Source: Nocardia rhizosphaerihabitans
GTDB taxonomy: Bacteria; Actinomycetota; Actinomycetes; Mycobacteriales; Mycobacteriaceae
DNA: 64,000 bases
Direction of reading: 5' to 3'
Assembly: GCF_014646295.1 (NCBI RefSeq)
Contig: NZ_BMNE01000001.1
Span: 806,001 to 870,000 of the forward strand
Shown piece by piece: positions 34,701 through 42,210 of the stretch. The first letter of the stretch is position 1, and each line of letters begins with the position of its first letter. A program made the translations under genes and the position numbers. The notes below the pieces were generated by a model, which was not told the origin of the DNA, ran no database searches, and saw only the letters and a list, made by a program, of their open reading frames with translations.

Positions 34701-36077
34701 GGGCACCGAGTTCAGCATGTGCGCCAGGCGAACTACGTTGCGCTCCAGCCCTTTCGCATTGTCAGCCGACACGGTGAGCACCCCGCCGCCACCCGCCGGA
34801 GCATCCTCCGCCACCGGCGCGCCACCCAGCACCAGGTGCGCGTTGGTGCCGCCGATACCGAAGCTGCTGACTCCAGCCAGCGACGGCCCGTCGAGCGGCA
34901 TCGGTTCGGCGAGCAGGCGCAGCCCGTTGCGTTCCAGCTGTAACCGCGGATTCTCCTGGTCGGCGAATCGGGTCGGCGCTGCCACGCCGTGGTGCAGGCT
35001 CAGCGCGACCTTGATGATCCCGGCGACACCCGCCGCGCCCTCGGTGTGGCCCAGATTGCCTTTGATGGAACCGATTCCGCAGAACTTCGCGCGCTCGCGC
35101 CCGTGCAGCCCACCCAGCGCCTTGACCTCGATCATGTCGCCGAGCACCGTCCCGGTGCCGTGCGCCTCGAGGAAATCGACCTCCCCCGCCTCGACTCCGG
35201 CCCGGCGGTAGGCCTCGCCGATCACCTGCTGCTGCGCCCACCGGTTCGGTGCGGTGATGCCGTTGCTGCGGCCGTCCGAATTCACCGCGCTGCCCTTGAT
35301 CACCGCGTAGATCGGCAGGCCCGCCGCCTGCGCATCGGCCAGGCGACGCAGCACCAGCACCGCCACGCCTTCGCCCCGGACGATCCCATCCGCGTTGCCG
35401 CTGAACGGTTTACAACGCGCGTCGGGCGCCGACAGCCCCGCCTGGGTGTAGAACACCCCGACCGCCGGGGTGAGCACCAGATTCACGCCACCGGCCACGG
35501 CCTGATCACATTCACCGGAAGCCAGTGCGGCGCAGGCGAGATGGACCGCGACCAGCGACGACGAGCAGGCCGTGTCGACCGCCAGGCTCGGGCCCTTCAG
35601 GTCGAGCTGGTAGGACAGCCGGTTGGCGGTCATGAAGTAGCCGTTACCGGAGCCGTGCTGCGGGGTGATCGCGGCGTAGTCCGACATCTGCAGGTTGGCC
35701 CACTCGTTGGCCATCACCCCGATGTACACCCCGGTGCGCGAACCGGATTGGGCCCTGGGGTCGAGGGTCGCGTCCTCGAAGGCGCGCCAGGTCGCCTGCA
35801 GGAGCAGCCGCTGTTGCGGGTCCATCGCCTCGGCCTCGTGCGGGGTGATCCCGAAGAACTCGTGGTCGAAGGCGTCGGCGTCGTCGATGAACCCGCCGCT
35901 GTGGGTATTGATGGTGCCGGGGCTGCCCGCCGGGTCGTGGAAGTCCTCGGCGTGCCAGCGATTCGCAGGCACCGCCGAGATCGCGTCGCGGCCCTCGATC
36001 AGCAGCTGCCACAGCGCGGCGGGATCGGCAGCCCTGGGGAAGCGGCAGTCGAGACCGACGATCGCGATGTCGCTCAT
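31797..36077 (-). CDS. KS-AT-ACP polyketide synthase fused to an alpha-oxoamine synthase
   Basis: The 1426-residue protein has a ketosynthase (active Cys171 in DTACSSS, His306 in EAHGTGT, His344 in GNLGHTE), an acyltransferase with Ser600 in GHSIGEF and HAFH at 699-702, the malonyl-CoA signature, an ACP with Ser960 in GELGFDSMM, and a complete AONS-type PLP domain from about 1030 with DEAHSVG and the PLP lysine at 1275 (GTMSKALAG). There is no ketoreductase, dehydratase, enoylreductase or thioesterase. It should extend an acyl starter by one malonyl unit to a beta-ketoacyl-ACP and then release it by decarboxylative condensation with an amino acid. Start ATG at 36075-36077 overlaps the upstream ACP stop. 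Confidence 0.93.
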   Translation of the reverse strand: MSDIAIVGLDCRFPRAADPAALWQLLIEGRDAISAVPANRWHAEDFHDPAGSPGTINTHSGGFIDDADAFDHEFFGITPHEAEAMDPQQRLLLQATWRAFEDATLDPRAQSGSRTGVYIGVMANEWANLQMSDYAAITPQHGSGNGYFMTANRLSYQLDLKGPSLAVDTACSSSLVAVHLACAALASGECDQAVAGGVNLVLTPAVGVFYTQAGLSAPDARCKPFSGNADGIVRGEGVAVLVLRRLADAQAAGLPIYAVIKGSAVNSDGRSNGITAPNRWAQQQVIGEAYRRAGVEAGEVDFLEAHGTGTVLGDMIEVKALGGLHGRERAKFCGIGSIKGNLGHTEGAAGVAGIIKVALSLHHGVAAPTRFADQENPRLQLERNGLRLLAEPMPLDGPSLAGVSSFGIGGTNAHLVLGGAPVAEDAPAGGGGVLTVSADNAKGLERNVVRLAHMLNSVPEDRFAQVCWTSNRVKSSGRHRLAVVAADPAEAITRLRNGAESGVAGPVRVGWMFTGQGSQFAGMARPLDAESGSFHRALRTVDAAMTAHLGSSIRELLLDDTAAVIDRTELAQPAIFAMEYALAQALADSGVRPAWVIGHSIGEFTAAAVAGVVDLEDACRLVVARGRLMQQLPDGGGMLAVRATRAQLADLLDGERDVAVAAVNGPTDLVLSGAATALDRLRTVLSERQVVAKPLTVSHAFHSPLMAPMLEKFAVVARECTYRAPALPIYSTVRGRLLDPAETMDAEYWVEHVGATVLFGDALAAAVEADPTHVVEIGPRRMLTPLVGRLRPDLLPRCLTPSPGPGATGRELAETVAALHRDGLDPDWDHLYAPEQRVRRRLPVYDFSTEHRFWLEPATLTTPATPAEDTTMDQMIALFREQNALLASMAPGATATRPPGATGSLAPGTATTLASPQAGPAVDPAAIAGIVRAECGRVSGYSVDRLRDTETLTGELGFDSMMLSDLFGGLMRKLPGLQVDPSWPSAATTLGDVVDYVTGQVAGTPAPAPVVPGPAPAPEPAPVAVTPEYRIADFPEVKAIEDRLAGAVTLGLENPYFLVNDGVTRDTSLIDGVPVVNFSSYNYLGLSGHPAVVAAVQDSVARYGSSCSASRVLSGEKPVHRELEAELAALLGTEDAIALVGGHSTNVTIIGHLVGPDDLVIHDSLAHDSILQGCVLSGATRRPFPHNDHAALDRLLGELRPRYRRVLILIEGVYSQDGDIPDLPAIIEIKKKHQALLMIDEAHSVGVLGAHGGGIGEYFDVDRRDVELWSGTMSKALAGCGGYVAGSAELIRFLKYTTPGFVYSVGMTPMNAAASAEAIRQLRSDGTALERLRHNARLFLDLARAAGIDTGDSHDTPIIPCIVGDSLKTLRLSNTLLRRGINVNPIIYPAVPEDLARLRFFVTACHTEEQIRDTVAILAEELATTS

Positions 36078-36340
36078 GCCGCTGGAACGAACTCGTCGGC
36101 GAGATAGGTCGCGATGGCGGCGACGGTCGGATAGTCGAAGACCAGCGTCGGGTCGATCTCGCGGGACCAGCGGTCCTCGATCTCCCCGCACAGCGAGACC
36201 GCCGAGACGGAGTCCATCCCGAGTTCGGCCAGCGGGGTCGCCGGATCCACCTGGTGGGGGGCACGGTCGAGGTAGTCGGCGACGCGCTCGACGAGCCAGT
36301 CCTGGATCGTCGTCGGTGTGTGGGCGGTAGTGCGGAACAT
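36074..36340 (-). CDS. Stand-alone acyl carrier protein
   Basis: The 88-residue protein is an ACP with the phosphopantetheine site in ELGMDSVSAV. It overlaps the PKS gene (ATGA) and lies 27 bp downstream of the acyl-AMP ligase gene. It most likely receives the acyl chain from the ligase and passes it to the KS. Confidence 0.92.
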   Translation of the reverse strand: MFRTTAHTPTTIQDWLVERVADYLDRAPHQVDPATPLAELGMDSVSAVSLCGEIEDRWSREIDPTLVFDYPTVAAIATYLADEFVPAA

Positions 36341-36367
36341 GTCGGCTCCTGGCTGGGTACGGGACGA

Positions 36368-38044
36368 TCAGACGGTCAGTGCCCGGCTCAGCGCCGGTTC
36401 GAGATCCTCGTGCAGCACCCGTTCGAGGCGATCGGCGAGGAACGCCTCGCGCATCGAGCCGCGCTGGACTTTGCCGCTGGTGGTGCGGTGCACCGAGCGC
36501 GCGGATCGAGCGGCGACGAGCACGACGTTCGGTGCGGGCACATCGAATCCGCGGGCCACGGCGATCTTGATCGCGGAGGTCAGCTCGGCGAGCGTGGTCT
36601 CACCGAGCAGGTCCGGTTTCACGCCCTGCATCACCACGAGCCGTTCCCGGTCGAGCACGTCGACCGAGACCACCGCACCCGCGTTGCCCGCCAGCCCGGG
36701 ATGCAGGTTCTGCACGAGTTCCTCGACGTCGGTCGGATGGACGTTGCGGCCGTTGACGATCAGCAGGTCCTTGAGGCGGCCCGCGACGAACAGTTCGCCG
36801 TCGTGGAGCAGGCCGAGGTCCCCGGTCCGCAGGAACGGGCCCTCCGTGCCGAGGTGGGCGTCGAAGACCTCGCGGGTCTCGGCCGGTCGGTTCCAGTAAC
36901 CGGCGGCGACGCTGTCCCCACGCACCCAGATCTCGCCGGTGGCACCGTCGGGCAGTTCCTCGCGGGTCGCGGGGTCGACGATGCGGATCTCGAGGCCGCG
37001 GGCGGCGCGCCCGCAGCTGACCAGCGGAGCATCGCCCGGCCGGTCGTAGCGCACCAGCGGCGCGCCCATCGTCGCGGCGCTGGCCAGCAGCGTCACCTCG
37101 GCCAGCCCGTAGGCGGGCAGGAACACCGTGGGGCGCAGCCCGGCAGGGGCGAACCTTTCCAGGACCGCGTCGAGGGTCCGGGCCCGCACCGGCTCGGCGC
37201 CGCTCAGCGCGGTCTCGAGGGTGCTCAGGTCGAGCTCGGCGAGCTGCTCGTCGGTGACCCGGCGCAGGATCAGGTCGTAGGCGAAGTTCGGGGCGCCGGT
37301 GAACGTCGCCCGATACCGGTCGATGGTCTGCAGCCAGCGCACCGGGTGCTTGATGAACGTCGTCGGCGCCATGAACACCAGGTTCGCGCCGGCGTAGGCG
37401 GCACCGAGCAGCATGCCGATCAGGCCCATGTCGTGGAATTGCGGGATCCAGCTGACGCCGGTCGAGTCCGCGGTCAGCCCGCCCGCGGCGATCGCCGCCT
37501 CGTTGTGCAGCAGATTGCGGTGCGTGACGACGACGCCCTTGGGCGTGCCCGTCGATCCCGAGGTGTATTGCAGGAAGGCGATCGTGCCCAGGTCGAGGTC
37601 GGGCAGCTGCCAGGCGTCGGCGTCGCCGAGCGGCTGATCGGTCGCGACGACGGTCGCGTCGGTGGTGGCGGCGACCAGCGTGGCGAAGTCGGAGGTGGTG
37701 AGCACGAGCTGCGCCCCGGCGTCGGCGATGATGCCGCCCACCCGCTGCGCGGCCCGCTCCTCGTGCGGCAACGGCGCCGGGACAGCGATGACACCGGCGT
37801 ACAGGCAGCCGAGGAAGGCCCGCAGGAACTCCATCCCGTCGAGGTAGAGCAACACCACCGGCTGCGCCGACTCGGGCCGCTCGGACAACCACTGGGCAAA
37901 CGCCCTGCCATCGCGGTCGAGCTCGCGGTAGGTGACGACCTCCTCCACCAGGTCCCGCCCGGATTCCCGCAGGTAGATGTACGAACGGGTGTCCGCATAC
38001 CGGGAAAACTGCTGCCTGACGTGGTGCACGTAGCTGGAGTGCAT
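36368..38044 (-). CDS. Fatty acyl-AMP ligase (FAAL type)
   Basis: The 558-residue protein is an ANL-superfamily enzyme with the P-loop YTSGSTGTPKGV, HDMGLIGM, the AYGLAEVTL segment, ELFVAGRLKDLLIVNGRN and a C-terminal domain ending in TTSGKVQRGSMREAF with the catalytic Lys. The overall layout, including the FAAL-like HDMGL, fits fatty acyl-AMP ligases that load acyl chains on ACPs rather than CoA. It is first in the operon before the ACP and PKS. The chain length cannot be read from sequence. Confidence 0.9.
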   Translation of the reverse strand: MHSSYVHHVRQQFSRYADTRSYIYLRESGRDLVEEVVTYRELDRDGRAFAQWLSERPESAQPVVLLYLDGMEFLRAFLGCLYAGVIAVPAPLPHEERAAQRVGGIIADAGAQLVLTTSDFATLVAATTDATVVATDQPLGDADAWQLPDLDLGTIAFLQYTSGSTGTPKGVVVTHRNLLHNEAAIAAGGLTADSTGVSWIPQFHDMGLIGMLLGAAYAGANLVFMAPTTFIKHPVRWLQTIDRYRATFTGAPNFAYDLILRRVTDEQLAELDLSTLETALSGAEPVRARTLDAVLERFAPAGLRPTVFLPAYGLAEVTLLASAATMGAPLVRYDRPGDAPLVSCGRAARGLEIRIVDPATREELPDGATGEIWVRGDSVAAGYWNRPAETREVFDAHLGTEGPFLRTGDLGLLHDGELFVAGRLKDLLIVNGRNVHPTDVEELVQNLHPGLAGNAGAVVSVDVLDRERLVVMQGVKPDLLGETTLAELTSAIKIAVARGFDVPAPNVVLVAARSARSVHRTTSGKVQRGSMREAFLADRLERVLHEDLEPALSRALTV

Positions 38045-38216
38045 AGTGTGGGTTCCTTCGGAGGTCGGTGGCGTAGCTACTACTCTGCGCTCCTCGGCCG
38101 CACACCGGAAGAGACCTCAGGGGCCACCCGCCGAACCCTCAGGGTGGGCTGTCCCGCCCCCTTGGTGGAGCCGGAATCGCATTGACAGCCGCGCCCCGCT
38201 GTGGCTGCCTTGGCAG

Positions 38217-38957
38217 GTGGGGAACATCGCGCCGATCCGTCTCGCCGCCACCGCCGACCTGCACATGCGACCCGCCGTCGCGGGCAAGTTCCGGCCCGGC
38301 TTTCGTCGACTCGGTCGCCACGCCGACCTGTTGCTCCTGGCCGGCGATCTCACCGAAGGCGGTACCCGAGCCGACACCGAGCTGCTCTGCGCCGAACTCG
38401 CCGATCTACCGGTTCCGGTGATCGCCGTCCTGGGCAATCACGACCACGACGAGCACCGCGGCGAATGGATCACCCAGCGGCTCACCGAAACCGGTGTCAT
38501 TGTCCTGGACGGTGATTCGATGATGCTCACGGTGCGCGGGCACCGGGTCGGGATCGCCGGGGTGATGGGCGGTTCCGGTGGATTCCCCGATCACCCTGGC
38601 GATCCCGACTCGGGGTCGGCGGAGCATCGGGCCAGGATGCGCCGCGGCCCGATCGACGCCCAGCGCCTCCGCCGGGCACTCGACACCCTGGACTGCGAAA
38701 CCCGGATCGCCCTCACCCACTTCTCCCCCATCGTCGACACCCTCGCCGGCGAACCCACGTCCATCTATCCCGGGCTGGGCTGTCACGCCATCGGCGAGGC
38801 GATCGACGCGGGCCGCGCCACGCTCGCGGTGCACGGTCACGCCCACGCGGGGAGCGAGTGCGGCCAGACCACGGGAGGTGTTCCCGTGCGCAATGTTTCG
38901 TACCCCGTGCTGCGCCGCACCTACGCGCTCTACGACCTCCCCGCCGATCGGGCCTAG
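38217..38957 (+). CDS. Calcineurin-like metallophosphoesterase
   Basis: The 246-residue protein has the metallophosphoesterase metal motifs TADLHM, GDLTEGG, LGNHDHDEH and, near the end, HGHAHAG. It should hydrolyse a phosphoester in the cytoplasm; the substrate is unknown. The GTG at 38217 is chosen to begin just before the first strand (IAPIRLAATADLH); upstream in-frame sequence is not conserved-looking. It diverges from the acyl-AMP ligase gene. Confidence 0.85.
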   Translation: MGNIAPIRLAATADLHMRPAVAGKFRPGFRRLGRHADLLLLAGDLTEGGTRADTELLCAELADLPVPVIAVLGNHDHDEHRGEWITQRLTETGVIVLDGDSMMLTVRGHRVGIAGVMGGSGGFPDHPGDPDSGSAEHRARMRRGPIDAQRLRRALDTLDCETRIALTHFSPIVDTLAGEPTSIYPGLGCHAIGEAIDAGRATLAVHGHAHAGSECGQTTGGVPVRNVSYPVLRRTYALYDLPADRA

Positions 38958-39009
38958 CCCGCGCGACGACTCACCACGGCCGAGTGCCATCGAACACGGG
39001 TGGCGGTCG

Positions 39010-39104
39010 GGCTATGCCTCGCTCGCGCCGAAGGCCCACACAACGGCCCGCCGACCGTCGGCCGGCGGCTATGCCTCGTTGTCGCTGAACGCCCACACGA
39101 CGGC
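39010..39104. repeat. Diverged tandem repeat of a gene 3' end
   Basis: About 38 bp at 39010-39047 and at 39067-39104 are similar (GGCTATGCCTCG..., ...CCACAC(A/G)ACGGC). The second is the true 3' end of the NrtR-like gene (coding ...AVVWAFSDNEA then stop); the first reads ...AVVWAFGASEA and stop on the same strand, so it looks like a remnant of a duplicated gene end. Confidence 0.75.
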
Positions 39105-39698
39105 AGGACGCCCGGTGGCCTTCACTCGTCGCCGTTCGCCGGTGCGGTCCAGACCCGGGATCGCGGCGAGGGTCCGGTTGAGGTTTGCCGGGTCGGGGCG
39201 GGTGCCGTGCAACGAGGTGCTGAGGTCGACCGCGCGGGTCGCGGGAAACTCTTCGCCCGCGAGTGCGCGGGTGAGGGCCTGGTCTTTCCACAGCATCCCG
39301 GCGAGCAACCCGCGGCTGGTGTCGACGATGCGGTTGTGGTCGAACGCCAACGGGGGGACCTCGTCGAACCCGACCCACTCGGCGGGCCCTTCGTGCTCGG
39401 CGACGACAGCCCACATGGCGATCGACAGCGTCGGCCCGCGCGGATCACGGTGCGGCTCATCGAAGGTGACCAGCTGACCGACCGCGCCGATCGCCTCCCT
39501 CGGCACGCCGAGTTTGGTGTGCACCGCCCGCCGGGCGGCCTCGGCCAGGCGTTCACCCCGCCCCAGCAGCACACCGGGCAACGCGAGCTCACCGGTGAAC
39601 GGTGCGAACTCGCGCGCGGCGATCCCGATGCGCACCCCGCTGTCGGCATCCCAGCACCGCAACGTCACGACATCGATCGACACAACGGATTGCTCCAC
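39069..39698 (-). CDS. NrtR-like regulator: degenerate Nudix domain plus winged helix
   Basis: The 209-residue protein has a Nudix fold, but the Nudix box is degenerate: where G-x5-E-x7-REUxEExGU is expected it reads GERLAEAARRAVHTKLGV, with the catalytic Glu residues replaced by Ala, Thr and Lys. The C-terminal part (about 130-209) with LNRTLAAIPGL and GRPAVVWAF resembles the winged helix of NrtR, a repressor that senses ADP-ribose. I infer a transcriptional regulator rather than a hydrolase. It lies in line with the PurA-like and vWA genes, whose promoter carries a GT-N7-AC inverted repeat typical of NrtR. The GTG at 39696-39698 follows GGGAT; an earlier GTG at 39722 is possible. Confidence 0.75.
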   Translation of the reverse strand: MEQSVVSIDVVTLRCWDADSGVRIGIAAREFAPFTGELALPGVLLGRGERLAEAARRAVHTKLGVPREAIGAVGQLVTFDEPHRDPRGPTLSIAMWAVVAEHEGPAEWVGFDEVPPLAFDHNRIVDTSRGLLAGMLWKDQALTRALAGEEFPATRAVDLSTSLHGTRPDPANLNRTLAAIPGLDRTGERRRVKATGRPAVVWAFSDNEA

Positions 39699-39807
39699 GT
39701 CATCCCATCCTGCCGCAAGCACGCCCCGGATGCGAAGCTGCGGTGCCCGCGGTGCGCAGCGCGGGCCCCCTGCCCGCGCACCTCGCGGCCCGCTACCGCA
39801 CGTTCAC

Positions 39808-41124
39808 TCATGCGGACTGTTCGGCAGTCGCGATACCGCCGTCCGCGCCCACCGGCGCAGGCGTCGAAGCAGAACCGAACGCCGATTCATCACGCACGAC
39901 GCGGTCACGCCGATCCGGGCCGTGGCCGGTCAGCACGACCGGCACGCGCAGGCGGTCGGCGAGCCAGTCCGCCGGGTCACCGTGGACCGGCTCGACGATC
40001 GGGGTCGCCTCGGACAACTGGTCGGTCAGCCGCTGCTGGTGCTCGAGATCACGCCATCGGCCCGGGATCAGGTCGGTGACGACGCCCGCCTCGGTCTCGT
40101 ATGCCGCTGCGGCGCACAGAGTTCCGGGCACGTCGAGGTGGTTGACGACCAACCCGTCGATCCCACCGCAGACCTCGATCGCGTACCGCAACAGGATCGG
40201 GTCCAGGTGGCCCTGCCGGAACGCGCCCTGATACGGGCCGGTGCCGTTGTGCGGCTCCGGGTTTCCGAGCGGCGCTTCGGTCGGAAGCGGGCCCGCGCCG
40301 TGCCGGGTCATGTAGGTGCGGGTGACACCCAGAACCGTTGCGGTGCCGCCGATGTCGGAGACCATGGCGCGAGCATGGCGCGGTTCGACGGTCGACCAGG
40401 TGGTGTGCGGGTGGAATCCACGCCATTCGTCGAGGAGAACGCCCTGTGCACCCTCGAACACCAGCCTGCCGCGCGCGGCGGCGCGCGCGAGTTCACCGTC
40501 GTCGGTGATGCGCACCGCCTTGGCGAAGTCGCCGTACATCGCGATCAAGGCGTCGATCGATTCGTAGCCGTGCGCGCTCGGCCCGATCAGCTCGTCGTAG
40601 TGCGCGGCCAGCCGATCCAGCTTGGCGCGCAGGACGACGGGCGTCCGGCAGTCGGCGACGGTCGGCGCGTCGTGTTCCAGTGCATACCAGGCCGTTTCGC
40701 CGATGCCACGACCGCAGGAACCGTGCCGCGAGGAACCCCTCGCGTCCTCGCGGGCACGGTTCGCCGCGATGTGGATCGGCGTGGTGAGCAGGGCGCGGCC
40801 GTCGACGGCGAGCAGTCCCAGCGGATCGCGCACGCCGAGCGCGGCCAGCTGCTCGGATTCGGCGGCGAGCGCGATCGGTTCCACCAGCATGTGCCGCGAG
40901 AGCAGGGTCGGCACACCATGGAAGGTCCCCGCGCCGAATTGCGCGAAGGTGTGGTGGCGGCCGTCGGCGACGACATTGTGCGCGGCCTGCGCACCGCCGT
41001 TGAACCGCACGACCGCCGCCACGTCGAGGCCGGCCTCCGGTGCGCACAGCCAGTCGACAGTCGCGCCCTTGCCCGCGTCGCCGAATCCCAGGTCGACGAC
41101 GACGATGTGCCCGGCACCGAACAT
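39808..41124 (-). CDS. Divergent adenylosuccinate synthetase (PurA) paralogue
   Basis: The 438-residue protein aligns by motif with PurA: the P-loop is LGFGDAGKGATVDWL (canonical GDEGKGKIVD), and the essential His region reads GGAQAAHNVV (canonical GGHNAGHTVV), keeping the catalytic Asp and His but changing the Glu, first His and Thr. A GFHPHTTWSTV block and a C-terminal region with HLDVPGT are also PurA-like. The loss of several consensus residues suggests a nucleotide-condensing enzyme with altered substrate. It is encoded with a vWA gene and an NrtR-like regulator and is not the housekeeping purA. Confidence 0.8.
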   Translation of the reverse strand: MFGAGHIVVVDLGFGDAGKGATVDWLCAPEAGLDVAAVVRFNGGAQAAHNVVADGRHHTFAQFGAGTFHGVPTLLSRHMLVEPIALAAESEQLAALGVRDPLGLLAVDGRALLTTPIHIAANRAREDARGSSRHGSCGRGIGETAWYALEHDAPTVADCRTPVVLRAKLDRLAAHYDELIGPSAHGYESIDALIAMYGDFAKAVRITDDGELARAAARGRLVFEGAQGVLLDEWRGFHPHTTWSTVEPRHARAMVSDIGGTATVLGVTRTYMTRHGAGPLPTEAPLGNPEPHNGTGPYQGAFRQGHLDPILLRYAIEVCGGIDGLVVNHLDVPGTLCAAAAYETEAGVVTDLIPGRWRDLEHQQRLTDQLSEATPIVEPVHGDPADWLADRLRVPVVLTGHGPDRRDRVVRDESAFGSASTPAPVGADGGIATAEQSA

Positions 41125-41150
41125 CGCAGCGCCCCTTCCCTTCTGGTGTC

Positions 41151-42098
41151 TCACTGGCCGGGCGGCAGCGCCCGCACATCGCGCGCGGCCTTCGCACCCA
41201 GCGCCCTGCCGACAGCGTCGGCCTCGGCCACCGACCCGACATCGCGCAGATCGGCCAGCCCGGTGTCGACGTCGACCCGGTCCTCCCCCAGCCCGATCGT
41301 CAGCGCGATCAACTCGCACACCGCGCCGGGATCGTCGAGCTTCAGGAAGTTCTGCCCGAGCAGTCCGCGCCAGTGCTCGGCGATCTCCGGATCCCGGTAG
41401 TACGACGACTGATTCGGCAGGATGTAGTAGATGTGCCACCGCTGCGCGAGCTCGCGGTAGATCGACTCGACCGACACATCGCGCCGCACATGATCACCGA
41501 TGACCGACCGGATATGCCGGGCGGCCAGCCGCGGCTTGTTCAGCTCGTCACCGATCACGAACAGATACCCCCGCTTCCCGCGCTTGTCCCACGCATCGGT
41601 CGCCACGTGCTCGGCCATGAAATAGGCAGCCAGCTCATAGCTTTCGGATTTCTGCCCGCCACCGCCGCCTTCGAGCAGGATCGACCGCAACTGCTCGTCC
41701 ATCCGGTTGTCGGACTCGAACTGCCCCACCTGCAACGGCACCCGATCGGTATCGGCATCCCCGATCGCCCCGAACAGCACCTGCGGATCCTGCGCGTACC
41801 CCTTGCTCTTCAACAGCCCGTGCAACTTCCCGAGCTTGTCCTGCATGATCCGCGGCACCCGCCCCATCGACCCGGTCACGTCGAACAACACCGCCACCGG
41901 CAACGAGTTCCCATGCTCGGCCGAATCCCGGCACTCCCGCACCCCCACCCCGAACGGATCCAGCAACGGATGCGCACACCACGTCTCATACGGCCGCTCC
42001 CGCATCTCCGCCGTATACCCGAAGTCATCCACCCCCTGCCGAGCCCGAAACGTCTTCCCCGCCCGATAAGCACTGTCATCCCAATGCCCATATCCCAT
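41151..42098 (-). CDS. von Willebrand factor A domain protein
   Basis: The 315-residue protein has a vWA domain with a MIDAS motif DVTGS at residues 73-77 (VAVLFDVTGSMG) and later Asp-containing strands (FGAIGDADTD, LFVIGDELNK). It has no signal peptide or membrane helix, so it acts in the cytoplasm, probably as a metal-dependent protein-binding module. The ATG at 42096-42098 follows GAGGGAG at good spacing. It is first in the operon with the PurA-like and NrtR-like genes, 26 bp from the next gene. Confidence 0.8.
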   Translation of the reverse strand: MGYGHWDDSAYRAGKTFRARQGVDDFGYTAEMRERPYETWCAHPLLDPFGVGVRECRDSAEHGNSLPVAVLFDVTGSMGRVPRIMQDKLGKLHGLLKSKGYAQDPQVLFGAIGDADTDRVPLQVGQFESDNRMDEQLRSILLEGGGGGQKSESYELAAYFMAEHVATDAWDKRGKRGYLFVIGDELNKPRLAARHIRSVIGDHVRRDVSVESIYRELAQRWHIYYILPNQSSYYRDPEIAEHWRGLLGQNFLKLDDPGAVCELIALTIGLGEDRVDVDTGLADLRDVGSVAEADAVGRALGAKAARDVRALPPGQ

Positions 42099-42116
42099 CA
42101 GAACCACTCCCTCTCG

Positions 42117-42159
42117 CGTTCGTTGTTTTAGTCTATTCAACTAAAACAACGAACGTCAA
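42117..42159 (-). promoter_or_regulatory. Promoter with perfect 16-bp inverted repeat (NrtR-type operator)
   Basis: CGTTCGTTGTTTTAGT (42117-42132) and its exact complement (42140-42155) are separated by 7 bp, giving the GT-N7-AC layout reported for NrtR operators. On the minus strand a -35 TTGACG (42159-42154) and a -10 TAGACT (42135-42130) are 18 bp apart, so the repeat covers the promoter of the vWA gene. Binding there would block transcription. Confidence 0.85.
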
Positions 42160-42210
42160 GAGCCCCAGCGGATTCGCCGATTGCCGGTCCCGTCGGCTAC
42201 CTTCTGGCAC

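Noticed and set aside
31797..36077. A fatty acid or mycolic acid type Pks13-like synthase
   Set aside because: The C-terminal domain is a PLP-dependent oxoamine synthase with its lysine, not a thioesterase, and no second ACP starter domain is present.
39069..39698. An active Nudix hydrolase
   Set aside because: The catalytic Glu residues of the Nudix box are missing; the C-terminal part fits a winged helix.
42117..42155. The inverted repeat as a transcription terminator
   Set aside because: It lies in a promoter region upstream of two divergent genes, overlaps -35 and -10 boxes, has AT-rich arms and is not followed by a T tract.
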